Positions 42,081-52,166 of a DNA stretch of 64,000 nucleotides are shown piece after piece. The notes beneath the pieces were generated by a model. The model searched no databases and was not told the origin of the DNA. It saw nothing but the letters and a program-made list of their open reading frames with translations. Position 1 is the first letter of the stretch. Each line of letters begins with the position of its first letter. The DNA is from Lachnospiraceae bacterium NC2004. GTDB lineage: Bacteria; Bacillota; Clostridia; Lachnospirales; Lachnospiraceae. The stretch spans positions 517,800 through 581,799 of the forward strand of contig JHXB01000001.1 of the NCBI GenBank assembly GCA_000621905.1, read 5' to 3'. A program made the position numbers and the translations under genes.

Positions 42081-42932
42081 TCAATTAACATGCTGATGTG
42101 TAAACAAATGGTTCTGGCAATATTCGTAATTGCCCTTACATTTGGAACAAAATCTGAATTCCAATGTTGGGTCGCTCTCTTCTGTAGCGCCACAAACTGC
42201 GCACTTATGTCTTGTAATTCCCTTAGGATTAATCATCTTGGTTCTTGCTTCAAACTCTCTCCTTCTCTTCATCTGCTTCCTAGAAGGTCTGGTACGTTTC
42301 CTTGTAGCCCTAAAGAATAAAAAGAAGTTGAACAGCGAAACAACAATCGAGATAACATATCCCCAGGCACCGAGCTTAACATACTGGAATATTTCGTACG
42401 CCATAAGCACATAGTAAAAATACGCTAAATACTTAACTTTTAGCGGTATTATAAACATAAACAATATCTGATGATCCGGATACATCAGTGCAAATGCCAA
42501 AAAGAGCGACATCAACAGATAATAGCTGGAGCCTACAATAGCATTGCTCTCACCTGTAATCAGGTATGAAACAACCCATCCTAAAAATGTACCTATCCAG
42601 GTAAACAATATTCCGCCAATCATGTAGACATTATAATAAAATGTCCCCCAAGTCTGTTCCATGCTCGTTCCGATAGACCAGTAAAACAGAATTGTTATAA
42701 TAACCAAAATGCTGTAATCAGGAGGAATAAGAAGGAATGTAAATAATCTCCATATCTGTCCCTTCATAACCAGACTCATATCTAGGTTAAAGAACAAAAA
42801 AGACATTCCGTTGGTAAACAGCATAATCACGTATCCTATCGCGTACATCAGGCACAGATAGGTCGTTAAGTTCCTTATAGCATATCTTCCCCATTTTCTC
42901 TCAAGCTTAGAAAGAAAGGACTCATTACTCAT
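42081..42932 (-). CDS. Pseudo-rhomboid membrane protein with zinc-binding tail
   Basis: 283 residues. About six membrane segments (~residues 20-205). The rhomboid-type WR motif (GQIWRLFTFLL) and E-x-x-W-G (MEQTWG) are present, but where active rhomboids have GxS and a later AHxGG, this protein has AIVGSSYY and LGAWGYV; the catalytic His is missing. It therefore resembles derlins and inactive rhomboids. The cytosolic C-terminus is basic, then carries a Cys/His cluster: CAVCGA ... FCSKCKGNYEYCQNHLFTH (2+2 Cys, then Cys-His-His). Inference: a non-proteolytic membrane receptor. Between corA and pyk. Confidence 0.75.
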   Translation of the reverse strand: MSNESFLSKLERKWGRYAIRNLTTYLCLMYAIGYVIMLFTNGMSFLFFNLDMSLVMKGQIWRLFTFLLIPPDYSILVIITILFYWSIGTSMEQTWGTFYYNVYMIGGILFTWIGTFLGWVVSYLITGESNAIVGSSYYLLMSLFLAFALMYPDHQILFMFIIPLKVKYLAYFYYVLMAYEIFQYVKLGAWGYVISIVVSLFNFFLFFRATRKRTRPSRKQMKRRREFEARTKMINPKGITRHKCAVCGATEESDPTLEFRFCSKCKGNYEYCQNHLFTHQHVN

Positions 42933-42949
42933 ATTGTATAAAACACTCC

Positions 42950-43885
42950 TTAAAACATATCTTTTATCTTCATAATGACGGCAACGATAGCCGCAATACC
43001 TATACCGACAGCAACCATAATCCAGAACCCGTAGGCATTACCGGACAAAGGTATACCATCCAAGTTCATTCCCGCAAATGAAGCTATCATCGTAGGAATA
43101 CTCATAACGATGGTAAGCACGGCCAAGAACTTCATTGTGTTGTTGGTATTGTTGGAAATGATATTGGCATACGCATCCATTGTGCTGTCCAAAATTCCTG
43201 AATAGATGTTGGCCATCTCAAGCGCCTGCTTATTCTCGATGATGACATCTTCGAGCAAGTCTTCGTCTTCAGGGTATTTCTTGATCTGGTCAATCTTAAT
43301 CATTCGCTCAAACACAGCTTCATTACCACGAAGAGATGTCGTAATGTAGACTAAGGACTTCTCAAGCTCTAAGAACTTAATCATATCTGAGTTCTTGGCT
43401 GAGTCCTGAAGCTGTAACTGAAGCTCGTCACTCTGCTTATCGATATATCTGAGGTGTTGAAGGTATATCGAAGCATTTCTGTATAGAATCTGCAGAATAA
43501 ATCTGGTCTTCTTGAATGTATAGAAATTCCTGATTCTTCCGTCCATAAATGCCGTAAGAACAGGGGTATCAATAAGACATACAGTGAAGATAATAGTCTC
43601 TGTTATGATAATACCGCACGGAATGGTGACAAAGTACTCGTCACCGCTTCTCTCCTCGGTAGTCGGAACGTCAACGATGATAAGGGTGTAGTTGTCTTCA
43701 ACCTCAATACGTGAACGCTCCTCTTCATCGAGTGCGGCTGACAAATGATCTATGTCAATGTTATGTTGTTCCGAAATCTCTTTAAGTTCTGTCGCGGAAG
43801 GTGCTGTAAGCGCTACCCAAGCGCCGTCAGTAATATCATTGATCTGATCAAACCCATCTTCCATTGTTTTAAAAATTCGAATCAC
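42950..43885 (-). CDS. corA: CorA-family divalent-cation channel
   Basis: 311 residues. A large cytoplasmic alpha/beta domain (~1-245) ends in the long pore helix; two C-terminal membrane helices follow, the first ending in the selectivity motif GMNLDGIPL (GMN). Imports Mg2+ (or Co2+/Ni2+). Start is GTG at 43885 with AAGGTG 6 bases upstream. First gene of the minus-strand run that continues through the pseudo-rhomboid gene to pyk. Confidence 0.93.
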   Translation of the reverse strand: MIRIFKTMEDGFDQINDITDGAWVALTAPSATELKEISEQHNIDIDHLSAALDEEERSRIEVEDNYTLIIVDVPTTEERSGDEYFVTIPCGIIITETIIFTVCLIDTPVLTAFMDGRIRNFYTFKKTRFILQILYRNASIYLQHLRYIDKQSDELQLQLQDSAKNSDMIKFLELEKSLVYITTSLRGNEAVFERMIKIDQIKKYPEDEDLLEDVIIENKQALEMANIYSGILDSTMDAYANIISNNTNNTMKFLAVLTIVMSIPTMIASFAGMNLDGIPLSGNAYGFWIMVAVGIGIAAIVAVIMKIKDMF

Positions 43886-43958
43886 ACTAACACCTTCTTT
43901 ATGTACATAGTCTATTTCATTATAGTTACTATCTTTCCACTTGTCAAACCTTAGTTTG

Positions 43959-43997
43959 CTAACTTACCAGAGGGGACAGACCCCACTGGTAAGTTAG
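43959..43997. repeat. 39-bp palindromic repeat, unit A
   Basis: CTAACTTACCAG and its complement CTGGTAAGTTAG flank AGGGGACAGACCCCA. Perfect 12-bp arms around a GGGGAC-type core. Confidence 0.85.
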
Positions 43998-43998
43998 G

Positions 43999-44076
43999 GC
44001 AGATTACCTAAGTACCCAAAGGGGACAGTCCCCATTGGGTACTTAGCGAAGAATCTTTTTTATAGCAGATTACCTA
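43999..44076. repeat. 12-bp direct repeat flanking unit B
   Basis: GCAGATTACCTA occurs at 43999-44010 and 44065-44076, bracketing palindrome B and a GCGAAGAATCTT fragment. It may be a target-site duplication or simple local duplication. Confidence 0.55.
44008..44046. repeat. 39-bp palindromic repeat, unit B
   Basis: CTAAGTACCCAA and TTGGGTACTTAG flank AGGGGACAGTCCCCA. Unit C at 63589 is its reverse complement, apart from the last base. Confidence 0.85.
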
Positions 44077-44118
44077 TAAATTTTATGATTATTTGAATAT
44101 ATTTGTTAAGATGTTTTG

Positions 44119-44147
44119 TTGTATTTTGAGTCAATTTCTACTATAAT
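44119..44147 (+). promoter_or_regulatory. Promoter of the activase gene
   Basis: TTGTAT (44119-44124) and TATAAT (44142-44147), 17-bp spacer. It sets transcription start near 44154, downstream of the GTG at 44150, and so supports the ATG at 44201. Confidence 0.65.
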
Positions 44148-44200
44148 ATGTGTTCGGAAGTAATTCTATCTATAGAAAGCTAAAGAAAGCGAGAATCACA

Positions 44201-47200
44201 ATGGTACGCAAATTGGGTATAGATATTGGTTCTACCACTGTTAAGGTAGCCATTATCGACGAAGAACACAACATTCTATTTTCGGATTACAAAAGGCATT
44301 TCGCCAACATTCAAGAGACTTTAAAAGAATTATTGGAGGATGGGCTTTCAAAGCTCGGTGACATTAAGCTCACCCCTGCCATCACAGGATCCGGCGGTCT
44401 TTCAATCGCCAAGCACCTTGATATTCCATTTGCACAGGAGGTAGTATGCGTTTCTGACGCGCTTAAAGACTACGCCCCTGAGACAGATGTTGCAATTGAG
44501 CTTGGTGGTGAGGACGCCAAGATTATATATTTCCAGAACGGTATCGATCAGAGAATGAACGGTGTCTGTGCCGGCGGTACGGGTTCATTTATCGACCAAA
44601 TGGCATCTCTACTTCAGACAGATGCATCAGGTCTTAATGAGTACGCCAAGACTTATGACACAATCCATCCTATAGCTGCGAGATGTGGTGTGTTTGCTAA
44701 GACTGATATTCAGCCTCTTATCAACGAGGGTGCAACCAAGGAGAACCTCTCAGCATCAATCTTTCAGGCCGTTGTTAACCAGACAATTTCAGGTCTTGCC
44801 TGCGGCAAGCCAATTCGTGGTCATGTAGCATTTTTGGGCGGACCTTTACATTTCCTTTCTGAGTTAAAGAAAGCATTTATAAGAACATTAAAGCTTGATG
44901 ACGAGCACACTATCGCACCTGAGCACTCTCATCTTTTTGCTGCTGTCGGTGCCGCTCTTAACTCTGATGAGGCCGATGAAGTATCACTTTCAAGCATTGT
45001 TAAAAAGTTCGACAAGCACATCAACCTTGAGATTGAGGTTGAGCGACTTGAGCCACTCTTTAAGGACCAGAAAGAATACGATTCGTTCCTTAACGATCAC
45101 AACCGCTACTCTGTTAAGAGAGGCGATTTAAGTACATACGAAGGCGACTGCTATTTGGGTATCGACGCCGGTTCTACAACTACCAAGATGGCTTTGATCG
45201 GCGAAGACGGCGAACTTTTATATGATTTCTACAGCAATAACAACGGTTCTATGCTTAAGACCTGCGTTTCTGCGTTAAATGACATCTATTCCAAGCTTCC
45301 TGATTCAGCCAAGATTGTCAACGGATGTTCAACAGGATACGGTGAGCATCTCGTCAAGGCGGCGCTTATGCTTTCAGAGGGTGAGGTTGAGACCATCGCT
45401 CACTACTACGCTGCTGCATTTTTTAAACCTGACGTAGATTGTATATTGGATATCGGTGGTCAGGATATGAAATGCATCAAGATTAAGAACGGAGTTGTCG
45501 ACAACGTACTCCTTAACGAAGCATGTTCATCAGGATGTGGTTCGTTCATCGAGACATTTGCCAAGTCACTCTCATACTCTATTGAGGATTTCGCGCATCT
45601 TGCATTATTTGCCGACAATCCTATCGATCTTGGTTCAAGATGTACTGTATTTATGAATTCCAAAGTTAAGCAGGCTCAGAAGGAGGGCGCTACAGTTGCT
45701 GACATTTCCTCAGGTCTTGCTTACTCAGTTATAAAGAATGCCTTACTTAAGGTTATCAAGCTCACCAATCCTAAGGACTTAGGTGAGAATATCGTTGTTC
45801 AGGGTGGAACATTTTATAATGACGCGGTTTTAAGAGCGTTTGAGAGAATATCAGGCTGTGACGCAGTAAGACCTGATATCGCAGGTATCATGGGTGCTTT
45901 CGGTGCCGCTTTGATTGCCAAGGAGAGATACAACCCTGAGGAAGATACCAAGATGCTTGACGCTGAGGCTGTCAAGAACCTTGAATTTGAGACAACAATG
46001 TCAAGATGTAAGCTTTGTACCAATAACTGCTTGCTTACAATCAATAACTTCTCAGGTGGTAGACGCTATATTACAGGTAACCGCTGTGAGCGTGGAGCAG
46101 GCGGTCAGCGCAAGAAGACTGATATTCCTAACCTCTACTCATACAAAATGAGAAGAATATTCGGCTACAAGCCTCTTACCGCAGATGTTGCCTACAGAGG
46201 CGAGATTGGTATTCCTAGAGTACTCAACATGTATGAGAATTACCCATTCTGGTTTACATTTTTCACGGAACTCGGCTTCAGAGTAAGATTAAGCCCTGTT
46301 TCAACAAGAAAGATATATGAGCTCGGTATCGAGAGTATTCCTAGTGAATCAGAGTGCTACCCTGCCAAGATTGCCCATGGTCATGTATTATGGCTTGTAA
46401 AGCAAGGCATTGAGAACATCTGGTATCCTTGTATTCCATACGAGGAGAACGAGACTCCGGACGCATGGGAGCACTATAACTGCCCTATCGTCACTTCATA
46501 CGCCGAGAATATCAAGAACAACATGGAGGAGCTTGAAGAGCTTGACATCAACTTCATGAATCCTTTCCTTGCTCTTGACGCTCCTAAGAAGCTTAAAGAA
46601 CAGTTATACAAAGCTCTTAAGGATACATACGAAGACATTACGCTTAAAGAGATTTCAAATGCTGTCAACGCCGCTTACGACGAACAGCATCAATGCAAAA
46701 AAGACATCCAGAAGAAAGGCGAGGAAGCCTTAGAATATATCAATGAGACAGGCAAGCTTGGAATCGTTCTTACAGGTCGTCCATACCATATCGACCCTGA
46801 GATTAACCATGGTATTCCTGAGCTTATCACAGGTTACGATATCGCAGTACTTTCAGAGGATTCCATCTCACATCTTGGCAATGTAGAGAGACCTCTTATC
46901 GTATCAGACCAGTGGATGTATCACTCAAGACTTTACAAGGCAGCTAACTATGCCAAGACTATTGATAACCTTGAAGTTATCCAGCTGAATTCTTTCGGAT
47001 GTGGTCTTGACGCAGTTACTACCGATCAGGTTAACGATATCTTAAGTAATTCAGGTCGTATATACACCGTACTTAAGATTGATGAGGTTAATAACCTAGG
47101 TGCCGCAAGAATCCGTATTCGTTCGCTTATCTCTGCCGTCAAGGTTAGACACAGACATAAGATTAAGAAACATGTGGTGCCTAGCGCATATAATAGAACA

Positions 47201-48418
47201 GTCTTCACCAAAGACATGGCTAAGGATTATACAATCATTTGCCCACAGATGACCCCTATTCATTTTGATCTTTTAGAGAAGGCATTTAAGAAAGCCGGTA
47301 TGAATCTTGTAACCTTACCGGATTCAGACAAATCAGCAGTTGATATCGGTCTTAAGTATGTTAACAACGACGCCTGCTACCCTTCTCTTATCGTTGTAGG
47401 TCAGATTATGAAGGCGTTAGAATCAGGTGAATATGACCTTAACAAGACTGCTATCATCATGTCACAGACAGGTGGTGGATGTAGAGCTACCAACTATGTA
47501 GGTTTCATAAGAAGAGCCTTAGAAAAGTCAGGCTACGGACACATTCCGGTTATCTCCTTCTCGGCAGGTATTGAGAAGAATCCGGGATTTAAGATCAATC
47601 CTACTTTGGTTAACTCAGCTATACAGGCTATCATTTACGGAGATCTCTTTATGAGGTGTCTATATAGAGTTAGACCATACGAGCTTGAAGAAGGCTCTGC
47701 CAACGAGTTACACGAGTTACTTAAGAATAAATGTATAGATGCTATTAACTCAGGCGCTAAGATAAGCACATTTAAGAAGCTTTGTAAAGAAATCGTCGAG
47801 AGTTTTGACGAGCTTCCAATGAAGGATATCAAGAAGCCAAGAGTCGGTATCGTCGGAGAGATTCTTGTTAAGTTCTTACCTTCTGCTAACAACCACCTTG
47901 TAAGGGTTTTAGAGGAAGAAGGCGCAGAGGCTGTGATGCCTGATTTAATGGACTTCTTACTCTACTGCTTATATAATGCTAATTTCAAGCATGATATACT
48001 CGGTAGAAAGTCAGCATTTACCAACAATGCCGCTACTGCATTCTTAGAGAAGTACAGGTCAGCTGCAGTTAAGGCTTTAGAGGAAAGTAAGCATTTTGAG
48101 GCTCCTGTCAAGATTTCCAAACTTGCAGAGTACGCCAAACCTTATGTAAGTAACGGTAACATGACCGGTGAGGGATGGTTCTTAACAGGTGAGATGCTTG
48201 AGCTTATAAATTCCGGCGCACCTAATATCGTGTGCTGTCAGCCATTTGCCTGCTTACCTAACCACGTCGTAGGTAAGGGTGTAATCAAGAGGCTTAGGTT
48301 AGAGCATCCGGAAGCTAACATCGTCGCAATCGACTACGATCCGGGCGCATCTGAAGTTAACCAGCTTAACCGTATCAAGCTTATGCTTACTACTGCTAAG
48401 AGAAACAACGATGAATAA
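44201..48418 (+). CDS. Giant 2-hydroxyacyl-CoA dehydratase activase-like protein
   Basis: About 1405 residues. Two ASKHA (BcrAD/BadFG) ATPase domains are seen: one from ~5 ([15 protein letters not shown]) with the cluster Cys motifs CAGGTGSF and [11 protein letters not shown], a second from ~320 ([15 protein letters not shown]) with CSSGCGSF and [10 protein letters not shown]. Then come a Cys-rich CKLCTNNC motif and DUF2229/dehydratase-like regions ([46 protein letters not shown]). Such fused proteins are widespread in clostridia; whether they activate a dehydratase or act alone as ATP-driven reductases is unknown. No dehydratase subunits or CoA-transferase adjoin it. Likely oxygen sensitive. 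Confidence 0.88.
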   Translation: MVRKLGIDIGSTTVKVAIIDEEHNILFSDYKRHFANIQETLKELLEDGLSKLGDIKLTPAITGSGGLSIAKHLDIPFAQEVVCVSDALKDYAPETDVAIELGGEDAKIIYFQNGIDQRMNGVCAGGTGSFIDQMASLLQTDASGLNEYAKTYDTIHPIAARCGVFAKTDIQPLINEGATKENLSASIFQAVVNQTISGLACGKPIRGHVAFLGGPLHFLSELKKAFIRTLKLDDEHTIAPEHSHLFAAVGAALNSDEADEVSLSSIVKKFDKHINLEIEVERLEPLFKDQKEYDSFLNDHNRYSVKRGDLSTYEGDCYLGIDAGSTTTKMALIGEDGELLYDFYSNNNGSMLKTCVSALNDIYSKLPDSAKIVNGCSTGYGEHLVKAALMLSEGEVETIAHYYAAAFFKPDVDCILDIGGQDMKCIKIKNGVVDNVLLNEACSSGCGSFIETFAKSLSYSIEDFAHLALFADNPIDLGSRCTVFMNSKVKQAQKEGATVADISSGLAYSVIKNALLKVIKLTNPKDLGENIVVQGGTFYNDAVLRAFERISGCDAVRPDIAGIMGAFGAALIAKERYNPEEDTKMLDAEAVKNLEFETTMSRCKLCTNNCLLTINNFSGGRRYITGNRCERGAGGQRKKTDIPNLYSYKMRRIFGYKPLTADVAYRGEIGIPRVLNMYENYPFWFTFFTELGFRVRLSPVSTRKIYELGIESIPSESECYPAKIAHGHVLWLVKQGIENIWYPCIPYEENETPDAWEHYNCPIVTSYAENIKNNMEELEELDINFMNPFLALDAPKKLKEQLYKALKDTYEDITLKEISNAVNAAYDEQHQCKKDIQKKGEEALEYINETGKLGIVLTGRPYHIDPEINHGIPELITGYDIAVLSEDSISHLGNVERPLIVSDQWMYHSRLYKAANYAKTIDNLEVIQLNSFGCGLDAVTTDQVNDILSNSGRIYTVLKIDEVNNLGAARIRIRSLISAVKVRHRHKIKKHVVPSAYNRTVFTKDMAKDYTIICPQMTPIHFDLLEKAFKKAGMNLVTLPDSDKSAVDIGLKYVNNDACYPSLIVVGQIMKALESGEYDLNKTAIIMSQTGGGCRATNYVGFIRRALEKSGYGHIPVISFSAGIEKNPGFKINPTLVNSAIQAIIYGDLFMRCLYRVRPYELEEGSANELHELLKNKCIDAINSGAKISTFKKLCKEIVESFDELPMKDIKKPRVGIVGEILVKFLPSANNHLVRVLEEEGAEAVMPDLMDFLLYCLYNANFKHDILGRKSAFTNNAATAFLEKYRSAAVKALEESKHFEAPVKISKLAEYAKPYVSNGNMTGEGWFLTGEMLELINSGAPNIVCCQPFACLPNHVVGKGVIKRLRLEHPEANIVAIDYDPGASEVNQLNRIKLMLTTAKRNNDE

Positions 48419-48439
48419 TCGATATTAACAATGATTCAA

Positions 48440-48455
48440 TCAGGGACCTCCCTGA
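48440..48455 (+). promoter_or_regulatory. Short hairpin in the leader of the ABC-F gene
   Basis: TCAGGGA / TCCCTGA with a 2-nt centre between the activase stop and the ABC-F ribosome binding site. It lacks a U-tract; it could shield the mRNA or attenuate. Meaning uncertain. Confidence 0.35.
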
Positions 48456-48480
48456 ATAACAATAAAGAGAGGATTTTATT

Positions 48481-50112
48481 ATGATTTCAGCTAACAACAT
48501 TACTTTAAGATTAGGTAAGAAAGCACTTTTTGAGGATGTTAACATCAAGTTTACACCGGGTAACTGCTATGGTTTAATCGGTGCAAATGGTGCAGGTAAG
48601 TCAACATTCCTTAAGATTTTAAGTGGCAGATTAGAGCCAACCAACGGTGACGTTGTGATTGATCCGGGAGAAAGACTTTCAGTTTTAGAGCAGGATCACT
48701 TCAAGTACGATCAGTTCAATGTCTTAGATACCGTTATTATGGGTAACCAGAGACTCTATGACATCATGAAAGAGAAAGAGGCAATCTACGCCAAGGAAGA
48801 TTTCACCGAGGAAGACGGAATCAAGGCTTCCGAGCTCGAGGAAGAATTCGCCAACATGAATGGTTGGGAGGCAGAATCAGATGCCGCTTCTCTTCTTAAC
48901 GGTCTCGGTATTCCAACCGACCTTCACTACTCGCTTATGGAGACTCTTGACGGTAACATGAAGGTCAAAGTATTGCTTGCTAAGGCATTGTTTGGTAACC
49001 CTGACATCTTGCTCCTTGACGAGCCTACCAACCACTTGGATCTTGACGCTATCGCATGGCTTGAGGAATTCTTAATTAACTTTGACAACACTGTAATCGT
49101 TGTATCCCATGACAGACATTTCCTTAACCAGGTATGTACAATGATTGCAGATATCGACTACGGTAAGATTCAGCTTTATGCCGGTAACTACGACTTCTGG
49201 TATGAGTCAAGTCAGCTTATGATTAAGCAAATGAAGGAGCAGAACAAGAAGAAAGAAGAAAAGATCAAAGAACTTCAGGAATTCATTTCCCGCTTCTCTG
49301 CTAACGCTTCTAAGTCTAAGCAGGCTACATCAAGAAAGCGTGCATTAGAGAAGATTGAGCTTGACGACATGAGACCAAGTTCAAGAAGATATCCATATAT
49401 CGACTTCAGACCTAACAGAGAGATTGGTAATGAGGTATTAACTGTCGAGCATCTATCTAAGACTATCGACGGCGTTAAGGTACTTGACAACATTTCATTT
49501 ACAGTAGGTAGAGAGGACAAGATTGCATTTGTCGGACCTAACACAATCGCTACTACTACACTTTTCAGAATCTTAGCAGGCGATTTAGAGCCTGATGAAG
49601 GTACATATAAGTGGGGAGTTACAACATCATTAGCTTACTTCCCAATCGACAACACCAAGGATTTCGATTGTGACGATACTATCGTTGACTGGTTGACTCA
49701 GTTCTCTGAGGAGAAGGACGCAACCTACGTAAGAGGTTTCCTTGGAAGAATGCTTTTTGCCGGAGATGACGGCGTCAAGAAGGTTAAGGTATTATCCGGT
49801 GGTGAGAAGGTTAGATGTATGCTCTCTAAGATGATGATTAGCGGAGCCAACGTGTTGCTTCTTGATCAGCCTACCAACCACCTTGATATGGAGTCAATTA
49901 CCGCTCTTAACAACGGACTTATCAAGTTCAAGGGTGTTGAGCTCTTCACATGTCAGGATCACCAGTTTGTACAGACAACCGCTAACCGTATCATGGAGCT
50001 TACCCAGACCGGTCTTATCGATAAGATTACCACTTATGATGAGTATCTTGCATCAGACGAGATGGCAAGAAAACGTCAGGTTATGAACATGATTGAGGAA
50101 GAAGAAGACTAG
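48481..50112 (+). CDS. ABC-F protein with degenerate second ATPase site
   Basis: 543 residues, two nucleotide-binding domains joined by a charged linker (~235-300) and no membrane segments: an ABC-F translation factor of the YbiT/YkpA group. NBD1 is intact (GANGAGKST; LLLDEPTNHLD). NBD2 (~residue 320 on) has GPNTIATTTL in place of a Walker A with Lys, and LLLDQPTNHLD with Gln for the catalytic Glu; its signature LSGGEKVRC is kept. So only NBD1 is likely to hydrolyse ATP. There is no antibiotic-resistance-type long linker, so a housekeeping ribosome role is more likely. It precedes the CorC-type gene by 11 bp. Confidence 0.9.
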   Translation: MISANNITLRLGKKALFEDVNIKFTPGNCYGLIGANGAGKSTFLKILSGRLEPTNGDVVIDPGERLSVLEQDHFKYDQFNVLDTVIMGNQRLYDIMKEKEAIYAKEDFTEEDGIKASELEEEFANMNGWEAESDAASLLNGLGIPTDLHYSLMETLDGNMKVKVLLAKALFGNPDILLLDEPTNHLDLDAIAWLEEFLINFDNTVIVVSHDRHFLNQVCTMIADIDYGKIQLYAGNYDFWYESSQLMIKQMKEQNKKKEEKIKELQEFISRFSANASKSKQATSRKRALEKIELDDMRPSSRRYPYIDFRPNREIGNEVLTVEHLSKTIDGVKVLDNISFTVGREDKIAFVGPNTIATTTLFRILAGDLEPDEGTYKWGVTTSLAYFPIDNTKDFDCDDTIVDWLTQFSEEKDATYVRGFLGRMLFAGDDGVKKVKVLSGGEKVRCMLSKMMISGANVLLLDQPTNHLDMESITALNNGLIKFKGVELFTCQDHQFVQTTANRIMELTQTGLIDKITTYDEYLASDEMARKRQVMNMIEEEED

Positions 50113-50123
50113 GAGGAGTGTAA

Positions 50124-51362
50124 TTGGACCAAAGTTCAATACCGATGATTGTAACACTTATTTTTCTTATATTCTTATCAGCATTTTTCTCATCTGCAGA
50201 AACTGCCTTAACAATGGTCAGTCGTACCAAGATGCTTGCATTAGCCGAGGAAGGCAAGACTTCTGCAAGATGGGTTTTGAAGCTGATTAACAATCCGAGT
50301 AAGCTTTTATCAACAATACTTATAGGCAACAACATCGTCAACCTGTCTGCGTCAGCTATTACCACTATCTTAGCTACCAGCATTGGCGGATATGCTACAG
50401 GTATTGCAACCGGTATACTTACTCTTGTTATATTGATATTTGGAGAGATAACACCTAAGACGCTTGCTACAACCAAGAGCGAGACAATGTCAATGCTCTA
50501 CTCTCCTATCATTTTATTCTTATTCTATGTTTTAACCCCTGTTATTTGGGTGTTAAATGCTATAAGCATGGGAGTATTCTTCATTTTACGAATTGACCCT
50601 GAAGCTAAGAAGGTCATGAGCGAGCGAGAGCTTAGATACTTAGTAGAAGAGAGTCACGAAGACGGCGTAATCGAAAAAGAAGAAAAGAAAATGATAAACA
50701 ACGTGTTTGACTTTGGAGATACCAAAGCCAAGGACGTTATGACACCTAGAATTGACGTAGTAACCGTTGATATCAACGACAGCTACGAAGATATAATCAA
50801 GGTTTATGATGAGCATCATTACACGAGAATGCCCGTTATGGAGGACGACAAGGTTATAGGAGTCCTTAATATCAAGGATTTGCTGTTTGAATTGTCTTTG
50901 GATCACAAGGTTAACTTAAGAGAGATATTATGGCAGCCATATTTTACAACCGAGTTTCAGAAGACTTCCGATCTTTTAGCAGTTATAAGAGAAGCCGATT
51001 CTAATATGGCTATCATTCTTGACGAATACGGCGCTACTGCGGGTATCGTCACAATGGAAGACCTGCTTGAAGAGATTGTAGGCGAGCTTAGAGATGAATA
51101 CGACTCCGAGGAGGAGAACGATCTTATAAAAGTCCAAAAGAATGTATATGAGGTTGACGGAAGCATGCGTCTTGACGATCTTAATGACTCATTAGAGCTT
51201 AATATAACCTCTGATGTATACGAATCTATAGGTGGTCACATAATTGAACTCTTAGATCATGTCCCTGAAGAAGGCGAAATTGCTACAGAAGGGCATCTTA
51301 AGTTCACTGTGTTATCAATGGATAAGAAGCGTATGAAACGCGTTAGAATTGAAGTATTATAA
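50124..51362 (+). CDS. CNNM/CorC-type transport protein with CBS pair
   Basis: 412 residues: a DUF21/CNNM membrane domain (~1-175, with SSAETALTMVSRTKMLALAEEGK), two CBS domains (~195-315, MTPRIDVVTVD and IKDLLFEL) and a CorC/HlyC C-terminal domain. The family handles Mg2+ export, with CBS domains sensing ATP-Mg. Start is TTG at 50124; AGGAGG lies 7 bases upstream and no ATG is as well placed. Terminator shared with the convergent hisF gene. Old 'hemolysin' labels do not indicate a toxin. Confidence 0.9.
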   Translation: MDQSSIPMIVTLIFLIFLSAFFSSAETALTMVSRTKMLALAEEGKTSARWVLKLINNPSKLLSTILIGNNIVNLSASAITTILATSIGGYATGIATGILTLVILIFGEITPKTLATTKSETMSMLYSPIILFLFYVLTPVIWVLNAISMGVFFILRIDPEAKKVMSERELRYLVEESHEDGVIEKEEKKMINNVFDFGDTKAKDVMTPRIDVVTVDINDSYEDIIKVYDEHHYTRMPVMEDDKVIGVLNIKDLLFELSLDHKVNLREILWQPYFTTEFQKTSDLLAVIREADSNMAIILDEYGATAGIVTMEDLLEEIVGELRDEYDSEEENDLIKVQKNVYEVDGSMRLDDLNDSLELNITSDVYESIGGHIIELLDHVPEEGEIATEGHLKFTVLSMDKKRMKRVRIEVL

Positions 51363-51401
51363 AAAACGGTCGATTAGGGACATCCTTAATCGACCGTTTT
51401 T
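51363..51401. terminator. Bidirectional terminator, corC and hisF
   Basis: A near-perfect inverted repeat from ACGGTCGATTA to TAATCGACCGT with a 4-nt loop is flanked by A5 and T5 tracts, so it can serve both convergent genes. Confidence 0.85.
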
Positions 51402-51402
51402 A

Positions 51403-52164
51403 TTATAATCTTACGCTTACGCCTTCATTTCTAAGATATTCTTTAACTTCTCTAATCTCTAACTCCTTATAATGGAATAACGAAGCTGCCAAAGCAGCAT
51501 CTGCGCCACCGTCTGTAAGCGCCTCTTTAAAGTGCTCTAACTTACCGGCACCGCCTGAAGCTATAACAGGTATGGAAACCGCATCAGATATAGCTTTAGT
51601 AAGCTCAATATCATATCCTTCCTTAGTTCCGTCACCATCCATACTTGTAAGAAGAATCTCGCCCGCACCGAGCTTGTTGACTTTCACAGCCCACTCAACA
51701 GCGTCGATTCCGACATCAATCCTTCCACCGTTCTTATAGATATTCCAACCACTGCCGTCTGCTCTTTGCTTAGCGTCAATAGCAACTACCACACACTGTG
51801 AACCAAACTTCATTGCAGCATCGGATATAAGCTCAGGTGTATTAATTGCAGACGAATTAATTGACACCTTGTCAGCGCCCTCTCTAAGTATAGTCTTAAA
51901 GTCATCGACAGTTCTTATTCCACCACCTACAGTAAATGGTATAAATACAGTCTCAGCAACTCTTCTAACCATATCTACAACTGTGTTTCTAGCATCACTT
52001 GAAGCAGTAATATCAAGGAAAACAAGCTCATCTGCTCCGGCTTCATCATAAGCCTTACCAACCTCAACAGGATCACCTGCATCTCTTAAATCAACGAAAT
52101 TGATACCTTTAACCACTCTTCCGTTATTGACATCAAGACAAGGGATAATTCTCTTAGTAAACAT
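51403..52164 (-). CDS. hisF: Imidazole glycerol phosphate synthase, cyclase subunit
   Basis: 253-residue TIM barrel. Asp11 (IPCLDVNNG) and Asp130 (AIDAKQR) are the catalytic pair. It forms a complex with HisH, making IGP and AICAR in histidine biosynthesis. The start follows GGAGGG, and only 2 bp separate it from hisH. The rest of the his operon is absent from the window. Confidence 0.96.
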   Translation of the reverse strand: MFTKRIIPCLDVNNGRVVKGINFVDLRDAGDPVEVGKAYDEAGADELVFLDITASSDARNTVVDMVRRVAETVFIPFTVGGGIRTVDDFKTILREGADKVSINSSAINTPELISDAAMKFGSQCVVVAIDAKQRADGSGWNIYKNGGRIDVGIDAVEWAVKVNKLGAGEILLTSMDGDGTKEGYDIELTKAISDAVSIPVIASGGAGKLEHFKEALTDGGADAALAASLFHYKELEIREVKEYLRNEGVSVRL

Positions 52165-52166
52165 AG

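Noticed and set aside
43959..44046. Possible CRISPR array
   Set aside because: Only two palindromes per site, with no regular spacers and no cas genes.
50124..51362. Hemolysin
   Set aside because: The CNNM-CBS-CorC architecture indicates a cation transport protein; the hemolysin label is historical.
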